The position numbers and the translations under genes are program-made. The notes under the pieces were generated by a model. It worked only from the letters and a program-made list of their open reading frames with translations, had not been told where the DNA came from and did not search any database. This document shows positions 1 through 8,792 of a stretch of 64,000 bases of DNA, piece by piece. The stretch covers positions 2,418,001 through 2,482,000 of the forward strand of contig NZ_CP072425.1 of assembly GCF_017742995.1 (NCBI RefSeq), written 5' to 3'. Positions within the stretch are counted from its first letter, which is position 1. The number at the start of each line of letters is the position of its first letter. This DNA is from Pseudoalteromonas viridis. GTDB lineage: Bacteria; Pseudomonadota; Gammaproteobacteria; Enterobacterales; Alteromonadaceae.

Positions 1-35
1 ATCGCGAATTACGTAACTAACCAAAGGAAATTAAA

Positions 36-194
36 ATGTTACTTAAACTAAGCAAAAAGACGGTTAAAAACCTTAACACCACTTCTGCTAAACTTAACCT
101 ACAGCAAACCCCACAGGTTGCTGGTGGTACTAACCTGGACACGCTTATGTGTCTGAAAACCATGCAGTGCCCGCAAACCTGGCAGTGCGCTTAA
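36..194 (+). CDS. Putative RiPP-type precursor peptide, double-glycine leader
   Basis: This 52-residue peptide begins at an ATG with a good ribosome site (AAAGGAAA, about 6 nt upstream). It has a basic leader (MLLKLSKKTVKNL), a TPQVAGG segment at residues 25-31, and a short C-terminal part with three cysteines (C39, C45, C51) containing CPQT. The gene at 58808-58969 (minus) has the same start, TPQVAGG at the same residues, and a different three-Cys tail with CPGT. A conserved leader with a GG cut site and a variable Cys core is the pattern of bacteriocin and RiPP precursors exported by C39-peptidase ABC transporters. The product and its modification are unknown. No maturation enzyme or transporter is visible here, though genes left of the window cannot be seen. 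A hairpin follows at 282-305. Confidence 0.72.
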   Translation: MLLKLSKKTVKNLNTTSAKLNLQQTPQVAGGTNLDTLMCLKTMQCPQTWQCA

Positions 195-281
195 TTGCTA
201 TTGTATGACCTGAACAGGCGCCCGACTGGGTAACCTGATAAGGTGATATTTTTAGTTTCTTGCTAGACAATGTTGTTGATC

Positions 282-307
282 GTAGGCCAGTTTACTGGCC
301 TGCTTTA
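282..307 (+). terminator. Probable rho-independent terminator after the peptide gene
   Basis: AGGCCAG at 284-290 and CTGGCCT at 295-301 form a 7-bp stem with a TTTA loop, extended by a G-U and a G-C pair. A T-containing stretch (TTTATT) follows. It lies about 90 nt past the peptide stop. Confidence 0.55.
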
Positions 308-506
308 TTGTATGCAGAGTCATATTCTGCGTGTTTAGAATGACACCGGGCAATTCCTATTTCAGTCTATTTACCTGCCACATTTACTCATACGCAAATA
401 CCTGCTATTCGATATTCCATGCTCACCTGAAGCCCCTATGTTGCAATGCCTGCAATGTGCGACTATTACTTTAGAGGTACTTTTACCGCGAAAGATGCAG
501 GCAGAT

Positions 507-2819
507 ATGCTACGCAGTGCGACAAAAAAAATGATGCCTTTGATGTGTATGTTGGCGTCAACGGTTTCGGGTGCAAATGAAGCTGACTCAGGCCTGTTTG
601 CGCTGGAGCTGGACGACTTGCTCGAATTGACGGTCACGTCCGGCTCTAACCGGGCGGAGCAGTTTCGCCACACACCCGCATCAATACAAGTGATCACTGA
701 ACAGGATATTAAACAACGTGGTTACACCTCATTCAGTGAAGTCATTGCGGACTTATCGGGGTTTGACCTGAATACCTCCTACGGGGTCGACCATAGCCTG
801 TTTTATCAGCGGGGTTATCGTACCCCCAGTAATCAGCGCACGCTGGTCATGGTGAATGGGGTGATAAATAATCAGCTTTGGGGGCATGACTTTTCTGCCA
901 ACAGGCAAACGCCTTTAACCATGATTGAGCGGATTGAAGTGCTGTCGGGTCCTGCCGGGGCGGTTTATGGCCCGAACGCATTTCTTGGCGTAATTAACAT
1001 CATCACCAAAAAAGGGAAAGCGCTGCAGCAGGACGGCCATAAGGTGAGCGCACAGGCACAACTGGCCGACTTTGGCAGTAAAGCGCTGGACTTAAATTTA
1101 TTGGGTAAGGCAGGGCACTGGAGCTACTGGCTGGGTATTAAGCAGTTCAAAAGTGATGGTCCCGGAGTCGATGATTTTGCCCGGTGGGACTTTGTTGATG
1201 AACAGTATCTCTCGGATCCTCGCTTTTGGGGACCGGTGCTGAATTATGGCCATGATGGTGTGCCATATGGTCAGTATGTCTCTAAAGATGATGAGAGTGG
1301 CGTGTTTGGAGAGGTCAGTTTTGATACCCTGACCCTGGGGGTCAATAACTGGATCACGCACAATGGCTATGGGTTGCAGTTCGCCTTCGACAGGGGCCAG
1401 CCCAATGCGCGCTGGAGTCGGCGCACCAGCTCCTATTACCTCAGGCATGAAACCCCTTTGTTTGACAAAGGGACGTTAAAGCATTTTATTCGCTATCGTT
1501 CAGAGCAACGTTATGGCGACTGGGCTGAGGCCAGTCCGGATCCGCTAAGTGCGCAATCACGTAACTCTTATGTGACTATTTCCGACTGGAACTCGACCAG
1601 CAGCTCGTCGAAAGTGCGCCAGGACTATGAGTATCAATACAACTCAGAAGTGCACCTGGCGGCAGGGCTAAAATACGAGCGTAAGGAACTCACCTCGGCG
1701 TATGAGATCTGCGGGTACTTTGCCTCTGCGTACTGTACATTTGAAGATCCGGCAGATCTAGGTCCTTATGGGCTGGGCAAAGGTGTGTACTATTCAACCG
1801 ACCCGGATATGCAGGTAATACGCTATCAGCTCAAAGATATGCCGGATGAAAACCTGGTGACAACCACAGACAAGGGCGTATATTTTCGAGCCAGCTACAA
1901 GCAAGCTGACTGGTCGCTGAGTGGCGCGATACGCTGGGATAACAACTCAGTGTACGGCACGTTTATCAAGCCGCGCGTTGCACTGACCTATGACATTAAT
2001 GCCACTAATACAGTGAAGGCCATTTATGCTACGGCGTTTCAGGAACCTGCCCCGGTGCAATTATACGGCGGGTGGAACGGGCGTAATGCCAACCCAGAGC
2101 TGGCCCCGGAAGAAGTCAAAGACTTAACCCTTATCTGGATGAATCAAAGCGGGGCCTGGTTTAGCGATCTGTCGGTTTATTACAGTCGCTACAATAACGT
2201 TATTAAAGAAGAAGCGAATAATGCCGGTGAGCGCGATGTGCTGGGAGCAGAATGGCGGTTGCGTTATGAGGCCGAAAATCCCTGGTTTGATGCGCCTCAG
2301 ATAAGCGCCTACATGAATTACACTTATACCAAAACCACCAGCCATATTAACTTTGACCATCAATTGGGTGTGTGGGTAGGGGATGACACGCCAGCGTGCG
2401 AGGACGATGCTGGCGCATGCGGACATTACCGGGTCGACCTGGGCGACATTGCGCCCCATAAGCTGAACTTGGGTTTGAATCTGCCATTAAGTACCCGGTT
2501 GAGTATTAATACTCGCCTGAACTACGTCTCTGAAAAATCGCTTTACCTGCGCAATCCGCTGCGTGAGCAAGGCACCAAACTCGGGGACTATTTAGTGACC
2601 AATATGAGTCTGGTCTGGCAGCAGGATGCATTGAGTGTGCATCTGAAAGTGAAAAACCTGTTCGACAGCCAGGTGTATCATGCCGGGAGCGAACAGGGCA
2701 GCTCAGGCAACCAGTTCCGCGATGAGGACGGCGATTTACTGCGTTCTCAGGGGTTCTACAACTCTATTTTTCCTCAGGTAGGGCGTAACTGGGAGCTGGG
2801 CGTGACCGTGGTGTTTTAA
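507..2819 (+). CDS. TonB-dependent outer-membrane receptor
   Basis: This is an outer-membrane active-transport receptor of about 770 residues. A Met-rich hydrophobic signal peptide (residues 1-23) is followed by a TonB-box-like LTVTSGS at about 41-47. A plug domain then carries the typical VMVNGV, IERIEVLSGPAGAVYGPNA and GVINIITKK signatures, and a long beta-barrel ends in the outer-membrane terminal Phe (GVTVVF). The ligand cannot be read; the plug resembles the colicin-I/siderophore receptor group. The frame is open from 438 with further ATGs at 495 and 507. I chose 507 because it gives a compact signal peptide and has AGG 5 nt upstream, but the start is uncertain. It is preceded by a Cys-containing peptide gene on the same strand, which may or may not be related. 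Confidence 0.88.
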   Translation: MLRSATKKMMPLMCMLASTVSGANEADSGLFALELDDLLELTVTSGSNRAEQFRHTPASIQVITEQDIKQRGYTSFSEVIADLSGFDLNTSYGVDHSLFYQRGYRTPSNQRTLVMVNGVINNQLWGHDFSANRQTPLTMIERIEVLSGPAGAVYGPNAFLGVINIITKKGKALQQDGHKVSAQAQLADFGSKALDLNLLGKAGHWSYWLGIKQFKSDGPGVDDFARWDFVDEQYLSDPRFWGPVLNYGHDGVPYGQYVSKDDESGVFGEVSFDTLTLGVNNWITHNGYGLQFAFDRGQPNARWSRRTSSYYLRHETPLFDKGTLKHFIRYRSEQRYGDWAEASPDPLSAQSRNSYVTISDWNSTSSSSKVRQDYEYQYNSEVHLAAGLKYERKELTSAYEICGYFASAYCTFEDPADLGPYGLGKGVYYSTDPDMQVIRYQLKDMPDENLVTTTDKGVYFRASYKQADWSLSGAIRWDNNSVYGTFIKPRVALTYDINATNTVKAIYATAFQEPAPVQLYGGWNGRNANPELAPEEVKDLTLIWMNQSGAWFSDLSVYYSRYNNVIKEEANNAGERDVLGAEWRLRYEAENPWFDAPQISAYMNYTYTKTTSHINFDHQLGVWVGDDTPACEDDAGACGHYRVDLGDIAPHKLNLGLNLPLSTRLSINTRLNYVSEKSLYLRNPLREQGTKLGDYLVTNMSLVWQQDALSVHLKVKNLFDSQVYHAGSEQGSSGNQFRDEDGDLLRSQGFYNSIFPQVGRNWELGVTVVF

Positions 2820-2897
2820 ATTTTGCCCGGTTGGCACATTTTATAGCGTCCTGTATTCAAGTCTGAATTATGCAGTGTGGGTAGAATAGCGTATTAC

Positions 2898-3134
2898 TTA
2901 GCTACCTTTATGTTCTTTGGGCCGTTCCTTGCGAGAGTTTAGAATAACAATGGCGATATAGACCAGGGTGACATAAAAATTCACGAATGGGATCAGTGAG
3001 GCGATCAGCGCCACTTTTTTACTGTAGTGGTATTTATGTGCAATGGTTAAGTTCACGATAACAAACAAAATAGCCTGAGCTACCAATACAAAGGGGGCAA
3101 GCGATAACTCGCCATTTCTGAGCATGTCTAACAT
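2898..3134 (-). CDS. Small two-helix inner-membrane protein, unknown
   Basis: This 78-residue protein has two hydrophobic segments (about 14-33 and 41-65) and a basic, charged C-terminus (RKERPKEHKGS). That suggests an inner-membrane protein with a cytoplasmic tail. It lies 27 nt downstream of the secreted-protein gene at 3162-3839 on the same strand, so the two may be co-transcribed. No family is recognised and the ribosome site is weak. Confidence 0.5.
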   Translation of the reverse strand: MLDMLRNGELSLAPFVLVAQAILFVIVNLTIAHKYHYSKKVALIASLIPFVNFYVTLVYIAIVILNSRKERPKEHKGS

Positions 3135-3161
3135 AGTAAGGTCTTCATTCTTATAATGGTT

Positions 3162-3839
3162 TTAATTGATGGGCGTGATTTCAATACGCAGATGCTGCGC
3201 CGTGTTATCCAGGTGTCTCACCCTGAAATCTGAATGATACTCAGCCGCTTTTTCCAGAAACTGTTGCTGCCTGGTGCGCGAAGAAAACGCATAGATGCCC
3301 TGCAAAGTCGTGCCTGCATCAGCAATTGGGTTGCCGTCTGCGTCTGACGCACTGCCGGGCACATAACTGAATCTCAGTTTGGCAGTGGCAAGCGTTGGGG
3401 CTTTCATCAAAATATGAGAGCCGTCTGCAAATTCAAACCGCAATTCCATGCCTGCCAAATCGATGAATGGATTTAATGCGCCAAACATACTATCCATGAT
3501 AGACGTGATTTGAGTGCCATAATATGTAACTGTCTCATTGTCTTTTATCCAGTCGTCAAATCTTTGCCGGCTGCTGGGGTTTCGTGCCAGCTCCCACGCT
3601 GAATTAAACGGGTAATATCCGGGTCCCGCACTGGCATTACCCGGCACCTTGATTTTAGAGACCATCCGAAGGTTATTGTCTGTGCGGGCATTGGGCGTAG
3701 TTGCCGTCATAACAACCGGGGCGTTTATGCCTGCGGTATTGTGCTCAGACGCGGCAACAGGGCCTGCAAGTGAGAGCATGACAAGCACGGGGAGTATGTT
3801 CAAAATCATCGTTGCTTTTTTTAGTATTCTTAGTGGCAT
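3162..3839 (-). CDS. Secreted protein of unknown function
   Basis: This protein of up to 225 residues has an N-terminal signal peptide: basic MPLRILKK, hydrophobic ILNILPVLVMLSLAGPV, and an ASE-type cleavage region near residue 31. The mature part has no motif I recognise. An internal ATG at 3809 would still leave a complete signal peptide, and neither start has a clear Shine-Dalgarno sequence. It is followed on the same strand by the small membrane protein at 2898-3134. Confidence 0.6.
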   Translation of the reverse strand: MPLRILKKATMILNILPVLVMLSLAGPVAASEHNTAGINAPVVMTATTPNARTDNNLRMVSKIKVPGNASAGPGYYPFNSAWELARNPSSRQRFDDWIKDNETVTYYGTQITSIMDSMFGALNPFIDLAGMELRFEFADGSHILMKAPTLATAKLRFSYVPGSASDADGNPIADAGTTLQGIYAFSSRTRQQQFLEKAAEYHSDFRVRHLDNTAQHLRIEITPIN

Positions 3840-3944
3840 ATTAACGGGTAATGTTACTGGCTTGTACCAAAAACATCAAAGACCATCGCTCGCCGTTTCG
3901 AGCTGTGGCTTGTGGCGTATTATTTGACTGATGGAGGAGAGTGT

Positions 3945-3969
3945 GGGGCACGCACAAAAGCCGTGCCCC
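3945..3969. terminator. GC-rich hairpin 3' of rapA
   Basis: GGGGCACG (3945-3952) pairs perfectly with CGTGCCCC (3962-3969) around a 9-nt loop, between the end of rapA and the divergent gene region. A T-run (TTTTTT) follows on the plus side only, so its role as a rapA terminator is uncertain. Confidence 0.4.
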
Positions 3970-3993
3970 GGATGGTTTTTTAAAGGCTATGCC

Positions 3994-6888
3994 TTAGTGC
4001 GCTACTACAATCAGGCGAATGGCGTCCAGTTTAACCTGCGCTTTGCTGATGTGCTCGCTCAGTGCGCTGCGCTGTTTGTCGAATACCTGAATTTCTTCGT
4101 CGCGGATATTCGGGTTAACGGCTTTCAGTGCCTGCAGGCGGGCCTGTTCATCACCCAGACGAGTTTCCATTTGTGCCTGTGCCGCTTGTTGCAGCTCAGC
4201 CATCTGTGCTTTGGCCTGCTCTTCGGCTTTGCTGATCAGCGGGTGAATACCTGATTGCAGGGCATTGGCCAGCTTACTGGCGGTTTGTCTGCCAACCGCA
4301 GAAAGCTGGTTGTTAAAGGCATCAAAGGCCACGTTCTGTGCCAGGTCGTTACCGCTTTTGTCCATCAGTACTCGGATAGGCGTTGGCGGCAGGAAGCGAC
4401 CAATTTGCAGTGATTTAGGCGCAGAAGTTTCGGCCACAAAGATCAGCTCAACAAAGAAAGTACCCACCGGCAGCTTGTTGTTTTTCAACAAAGCAACGGA
4501 TGCACAACCAAAGTCGTCGTCACAGATCATGTCCATTACGCCTTCAACCATAGGGTGGTCCCAGCTGATAAACTGTGCATCTTCTTGTGACAGTGAGGTG
4601 CCACGGTCAAAGGTCACGGTAATGCCATCGTCTTTCAGACAGGGGAACGATGGGTTCAGCATATGCTCTGTCGGTTTCAGGATGATGGTGTTTTCGCCTT
4701 TGTCTTCCTGATTGACACCAAAGATGTCGAATACATTGATCATGTAAGTTGGCAGTACCACGTCGTCGTCCAGCGTTTCTATTTCTTCAACGATACTGTC
4801 CGCTTTGCCCATGCCGCTTGAGTGCAGTTCCAGCAGGCGGTCACGGCCTTGCTCCATTTTGGCACGTAGTACCGTGTTTTGCTTGGCAACCTGCTCAAGT
4901 AGCGGGTCGAGCGCTTCTTCGTCGCAGTTATGCGCTGCTACCAGCTCCAGCAAGTCGTCTGAGAACTCTTTGTACAGTAACTGGCCGGTGGTGCTGGTGG
5001 TTTCGAAGGCATCCAGCGCTTCGTCGTACCAGCGCAGTAACACTTCCTGTGCGGTATTTTCGAAGTAAGGCACGTGAATGTTCACATCCTGTTGCTGACC
5101 AATGCGGTCCAGGCGACCAATACGTTGCTCCAGCAGATCCGGGTTGAGTGGCAAGTCAAACAGCACCAGGTGATGGGCAAACTGGAAGTTACGACCTTCC
5201 GAGCCAATTTCTGAACATAACAGCACCTGGGCAGAGTCATACTCGTCAGCAAAGTAGGCCGCCGCTCGGTCACGCTCTATGATCGACATTCCCTCGTGGA
5301 ACACCGCCGACTTAATGCCTTCGCGCTCGCGCAGGGTTTGCTCCAGATTGATGGCGGTTTGTGCTTCAGCACAGATCAGCAACACTTTTTGCTGTTTCAG
5401 CTCTTTAAGTTTGTCGATCAGCCAGGCAACGCGCGGGTCAAACTGCGTCCAGCTGGCGCTTTCGCCTTCAAACTCCTGGAAGATTTTTTCCGGGAACAGG
5501 GCACGCAGGGCACTTTTTTCAGCGCTCTGAATACCGCCAATGTTACCCATCACAGAAATGGCGGTTTTGTACTGCTTTGGCATTTCTACCGGGCAGGCGT
5601 GCAATTTACGGCTTGGGTAGCCGTCGATGCCACTGCGGCTGTTACGGAACAAAATACGGCCCGTACCGTGTCTGTCTAACAGGTTGTTCAGCAGTGTCTG
5701 CTTGGCTGTCTCTTCGCCTTGTTCAACCTGACTCAGCAGGTCGCTGATGTCGGTTTCTTTTAGCAGCTCACTCAAAGTTGCCTTGGCTTTGTCGTCAAGT
5801 TTGCCATCCTGAAGCAGTTTATTGGCGGCATCGGCGACTTCTTTGTAGTGGCTTTCTTCTTCAACAAAGGCGTCGTAATCGTAGAATCGGTCCGGGTCCA
5901 GCAATTGCAGACGCGCAAAGTGGCTGCGGTGACCAAGCTGATCCGGTGTGGCGGTAAGCAGGATAAGGCCGGCAATGTCCTGGCTCAGCTCAGCAATGCG
6001 CTGATATTCTGTGCTGGGTTTGTCTTTTTCTACCGTCAGGTGGTGGGCTTCATCCACAACCAACAGATCCCAGTCGGCCAGCGTGGCTTGCTCAAACCAG
6101 CGGCGTTTCTTGGTGATAAACTCCAGGCTGACCAACACCAGTTGCTCGGTTTCAAACACGTTGGGAGAATCCGCGAAAGCTTCGTCGCAACGGTCTTCAT
6201 CAAAAATAGAAAAGTGCAGGTTAAAGCGGCGCAGCATTTCAACCAGCCACTGGTGTTGCAGGCTCTCTGGCACCACAATCAGTACCCGGCTGGCACGGCC
6301 AGTGAGGATCTGTTGATGTAAGATCATACCCGCTTCGATGGTTTTACCTAAGCCTACTTCGTCCGACAGCAACACCCGTGGCGCGAAACGTTTACCCACT
6401 TCGTCGGCAATATAAAGCTGGTGTGGGATCAGGCTGGCGCGCTGACCTATTAACCCTTTTAAATGAGACTGCTGGCGGCTGAACTGGTGCTGCCAGGTTT
6501 GATAGCGCAGGGTGTAGCGGTCAAAGCGGTCAACCTGGCCTGCAAATAAGCGATCCTGTGGCTTATTAAACTTAATGAAGTGATCCAGAAAGGTCTCTTT
6601 TAGCGTGACCGGCTCTTCCGTATCCAGGCGTTCGCCGTGGTAGCATAGCAGGTCGCCTTGTTCTTCAACCTTTTCAACACGCATTTCCCATTCGTCAACA
6701 CAGCGGATCACATCACCGGGATTAAAAATCACGCGGGTAACCGGGGCTTCCTGCACAGAATATACGCGGTTTTCACCGCTGGCGGGAAACAATATAGTCA
6801 TCTGGCGACCTTCCAGTGCCACTATGGTGCCCAATCCTAAATCTGATTCAGTATCACTGATCCAGCGCTGACCTAAGGAAAAATTCAT
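3994..6888 (-). CDS. rapA: RNA polymerase recycling ATPase RapA (HepA), Swi2/Snf2 family
   Basis: RapA binds RNA polymerase and uses ATP to help recycle it after termination. The protein starts MNFSLGQRWISDTESDLGLG, which matches the RapA N-terminus. That is why I place the start at 6888 and not at the in-frame ATG 60 nt upstream. Walker A (DEVGLGKT) is near residue 175 and the DEAH box (VVDEAHHL) near 277. The helicase C-terminal motifs include SEIGSEGRNFQ and QRIGRLDRIGQ, and the C-terminus ends LDAIRLIVVAH. At 964 residues it is close to the E. coli protein (968). It is monocistronic; a CRP-like dyad lies about 95 nt upstream. Confidence 0.96.
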   Translation of the reverse strand: MNFSLGQRWISDTESDLGLGTIVALEGRQMTILFPASGENRVYSVQEAPVTRVIFNPGDVIRCVDEWEMRVEKVEEQGDLLCYHGERLDTEEPVTLKETFLDHFIKFNKPQDRLFAGQVDRFDRYTLRYQTWQHQFSRQQSHLKGLIGQRASLIPHQLYIADEVGKRFAPRVLLSDEVGLGKTIEAGMILHQQILTGRASRVLIVVPESLQHQWLVEMLRRFNLHFSIFDEDRCDEAFADSPNVFETEQLVLVSLEFITKKRRWFEQATLADWDLLVVDEAHHLTVEKDKPSTEYQRIAELSQDIAGLILLTATPDQLGHRSHFARLQLLDPDRFYDYDAFVEEESHYKEVADAANKLLQDGKLDDKAKATLSELLKETDISDLLSQVEQGEETAKQTLLNNLLDRHGTGRILFRNSRSGIDGYPSRKLHACPVEMPKQYKTAISVMGNIGGIQSAEKSALRALFPEKIFQEFEGESASWTQFDPRVAWLIDKLKELKQQKVLLICAEAQTAINLEQTLREREGIKSAVFHEGMSIIERDRAAAYFADEYDSAQVLLCSEIGSEGRNFQFAHHLVLFDLPLNPDLLEQRIGRLDRIGQQQDVNIHVPYFENTAQEVLLRWYDEALDAFETTSTTGQLLYKEFSDDLLELVAAHNCDEEALDPLLEQVAKQNTVLRAKMEQGRDRLLELHSSGMGKADSIVEEIETLDDDVVLPTYMINVFDIFGVNQEDKGENTIILKPTEHMLNPSFPCLKDDGITVTFDRGTSLSQEDAQFISWDHPMVEGVMDMICDDDFGCASVALLKNNKLPVGTFFVELIFVAETSAPKSLQIGRFLPPTPIRVLMDKSGNDLAQNVAFDAFNNQLSAVGRQTASKLANALQSGIHPLISKAEEQAKAQMAELQQAAQAQMETRLGDEQARLQALKAVNPNIRDEEIQVFDKQRSALSEHISKAQVKLDAIRLIVVAH

Positions 6889-7274
6889 GCTTGTCTCGTC
6901 TCGCGGAAAAAAGGCGGCCATGTTACCGAGAAGCACCGCCTTGTTCAAGGTTGTGAGAGGACGAGAAACGTGCTTAAAGTGTGATTTTTTTCACTTTAAG
7001 CTATTGACCTGCGCGATTGTTTCAGCAGGGGAGATGTATGGTCCTGTTTAGCGCTATTTTGGCCAAGTGTGTTTACGTCTTCACAGCAAAAAATAAGCAT
7101 AGCTCAGTTGCTCAAAATTGACGTATTTAACTCAAACCGTCATCCCCGGTGCTTAACCTGGCTGTCATAAAAACGACTTTTGTGACAAATAGACTAAACT
7201 TAAGGTAAGGACACAGGCTTGCGTGGCGACCAAGTCTTTGTTCAGTAGTAGTTTTCACTAAATAGGAACGCACT
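6889..7274. promoter_or_regulatory. Intergenic region between divergent rapA and phoH-like genes, with a CRP-like dyad
   Basis: These 386 nt must hold the promoters of rapA (minus) and the PhoH-family gene (plus). A 10-bp inverted repeat lies at 6972-7001. Its centre reads TGTGA-N6-TCACT (6980-6995), close to the CRP/Fnr-type consensus TGTGA-N6-TCACA. The PhoH-like gene has TAGGAACG as a plausible ribosome site just before 7275. I see no other gene. Confidence 0.45.
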
Positions 7275-8675
7275 ATGGGAAATGATGACCTCGACCGGAA
7301 AATGTATGTGTTAGATACCAACGTACTCCTTCACGAACCCCTCGCTTTCTTTTCATTTCAGGAACACGACGTAGTAATCCCCATGACAGTTCTGGAAGAA
7401 CTGGACCACATAAAAGACAGAAAACGCGATGTCAGCAGCGATGCCAGGGTGGCGATTCGCAGTCTTGACGACGTGTTACGTGATGCATCACCCGAGCAAA
7501 TGCTCGAAGGCGTTGCCCTGCCAAAAGTGCAGCGCGACACCCATAAACCCGCCAGCAGTGGCAAGCTCATTGTGATTAATGATCACTTGTATCCCGATAG
7601 CATCTCCGGGTTGCCGGGCAACGAAAACGACCACCGCATTATTAACTGCGCCATACAGTTACAAAAGCAATATTCAGACAAAAAAGTGGTGCTGGTCACC
7701 AAAGACATCAATATGCGCCTGAAGGCCAAAGGGGCCGGGCTCAAGTTTGTTGAAGATTATCGTACCGATCAGTTGATCGACGACATTAATCTGCTGACCT
7801 CAGGATACAACAAATTTACCGGCGATTTTTGGGCCAATGTAGGCGAGTGTCAAACCGAGCAGCAGGGGCGTTACACCTTGCACCAGGTGCCCGCCAAGCT
7901 GATGCCCGAAGTGTTTGTTAATGAATACCTGATAGACGAGGGAGAGCATTTTGCTGCCCGTGTGACGGGTTACGACGCAGAGCACGTTACACTCAAGGAC
8001 ATCAGTGTAGAGCGCCTGATGCACCAGCAGGCCTGGGGCGTTTCTCCTAAGAATGTGTATCAGGGCATGGCTCTCGATGCGCTGCTTGATCCCAACATTG
8101 AACTGGTGATCCTGACCGGTCCGGCGGGCTGTGGCAAAACGCTATTGGCTTTGGCCAGTGCACTTGAAATGATCATTGAAAAGGGCGTCTATGACAAAGT
8201 AATTGTAACGCGTAATACCCCGGAAATTGCAGAAAGCATTGGCTTTTTACCGGGCACGGAAGAAGAAAAAATGGCCCCGTGGCTGGCTGCGATCACAGAC
8301 ACCCTGGAGGTGCTCCACAAGCACGATGAGAGCCCCATTTCGAGTCGTAATTACATTATGGAAAAGGCTAACATTCAGTTTAAGTCGGTCAACTTTATGC
8401 GCGGGCGCAGCATTCAGAATGCCGTGGTGATCCTGGATGAAAGCCAGAATCTCACTGCCTCGCAACTGAAAACCATTATTACCCGCTGTGGTGAAGGCAC
8501 CAAACTCATCTGTACCGGCAACCTGGCACAGATAGACAGCAACTACCTCACCCCGGTTACCTCCGGGCTGACCTACATAGTGGAGCGCTTTAAGGACTTT
8601 GAAGGCTCAGCCACCATTAACCTTAACGGCGTGGTAAGAAGTCGTCTGGCTTCATTTGCCGAGCAAAATTTATAA
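7275..8675 (+). CDS. PIN domain plus PhoH-like ATPase (PhoH2 type)
   Basis: This 466-residue two-domain protein has an N-terminal PIN ribonuclease domain (about 10-150) with the acidic motifs VLDTNVLLHEP and VLEELD. A C-terminal PhoH ATPase follows, with Walker A GPAGCGKT near 280 and Walker B VVILDESQN near 383. PIN-PhoH fusions are described as ATP-dependent RNA unwinding and cleaving enzymes. The N-terminal sequence, domain order and length fit the family found across Vibrio, Shewanella and Pseudoalteromonas. The gene stands alone and is followed by a strong terminator. Confidence 0.92.
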   Translation: MGNDDLDRKMYVLDTNVLLHEPLAFFSFQEHDVVIPMTVLEELDHIKDRKRDVSSDARVAIRSLDDVLRDASPEQMLEGVALPKVQRDTHKPASSGKLIVINDHLYPDSISGLPGNENDHRIINCAIQLQKQYSDKKVVLVTKDINMRLKAKGAGLKFVEDYRTDQLIDDINLLTSGYNKFTGDFWANVGECQTEQQGRYTLHQVPAKLMPEVFVNEYLIDEGEHFAARVTGYDAEHVTLKDISVERLMHQQAWGVSPKNVYQGMALDALLDPNIELVILTGPAGCGKTLLALASALEMIIEKGVYDKVIVTRNTPEIAESIGFLPGTEEEKMAPWLAAITDTLEVLHKHDESPISSRNYIMEKANIQFKSVNFMRGRSIQNAVVILDESQNLTASQLKTIITRCGEGTKLICTGNLAQIDSNYLTPVTSGLTYIVERFKDFEGSATINLNGVVRSRLASFAEQNL

Positions 8676-8681
8676 CACCGG

Positions 8682-8706
8682 GCGGGCCAGAGTGGCCCGC
8701 TTTTTT
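8682..8706 (+). terminator. Rho-independent terminator
   Basis: An 8-bp perfect stem GCGGGCCA/TGGCCCGC with a 3-nt loop is followed by TTTTTT, directly after the PhoH-like gene. Confidence 0.9.
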
Positions 8707-8792
8707 CGCTTTATGGCGAACCAAACTCACTTGAAAGATTGGCAACTGCTCGTTACTCTTGCTAAAACAAGGAACTAACGTCGAGCTGCTGC

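Noticed and set aside
3649..4254. Plus-strand frames opposite the secreted protein and rapA
   Set aside because: They mirror the codon pattern of the real minus-strand genes and have no independent start signals.
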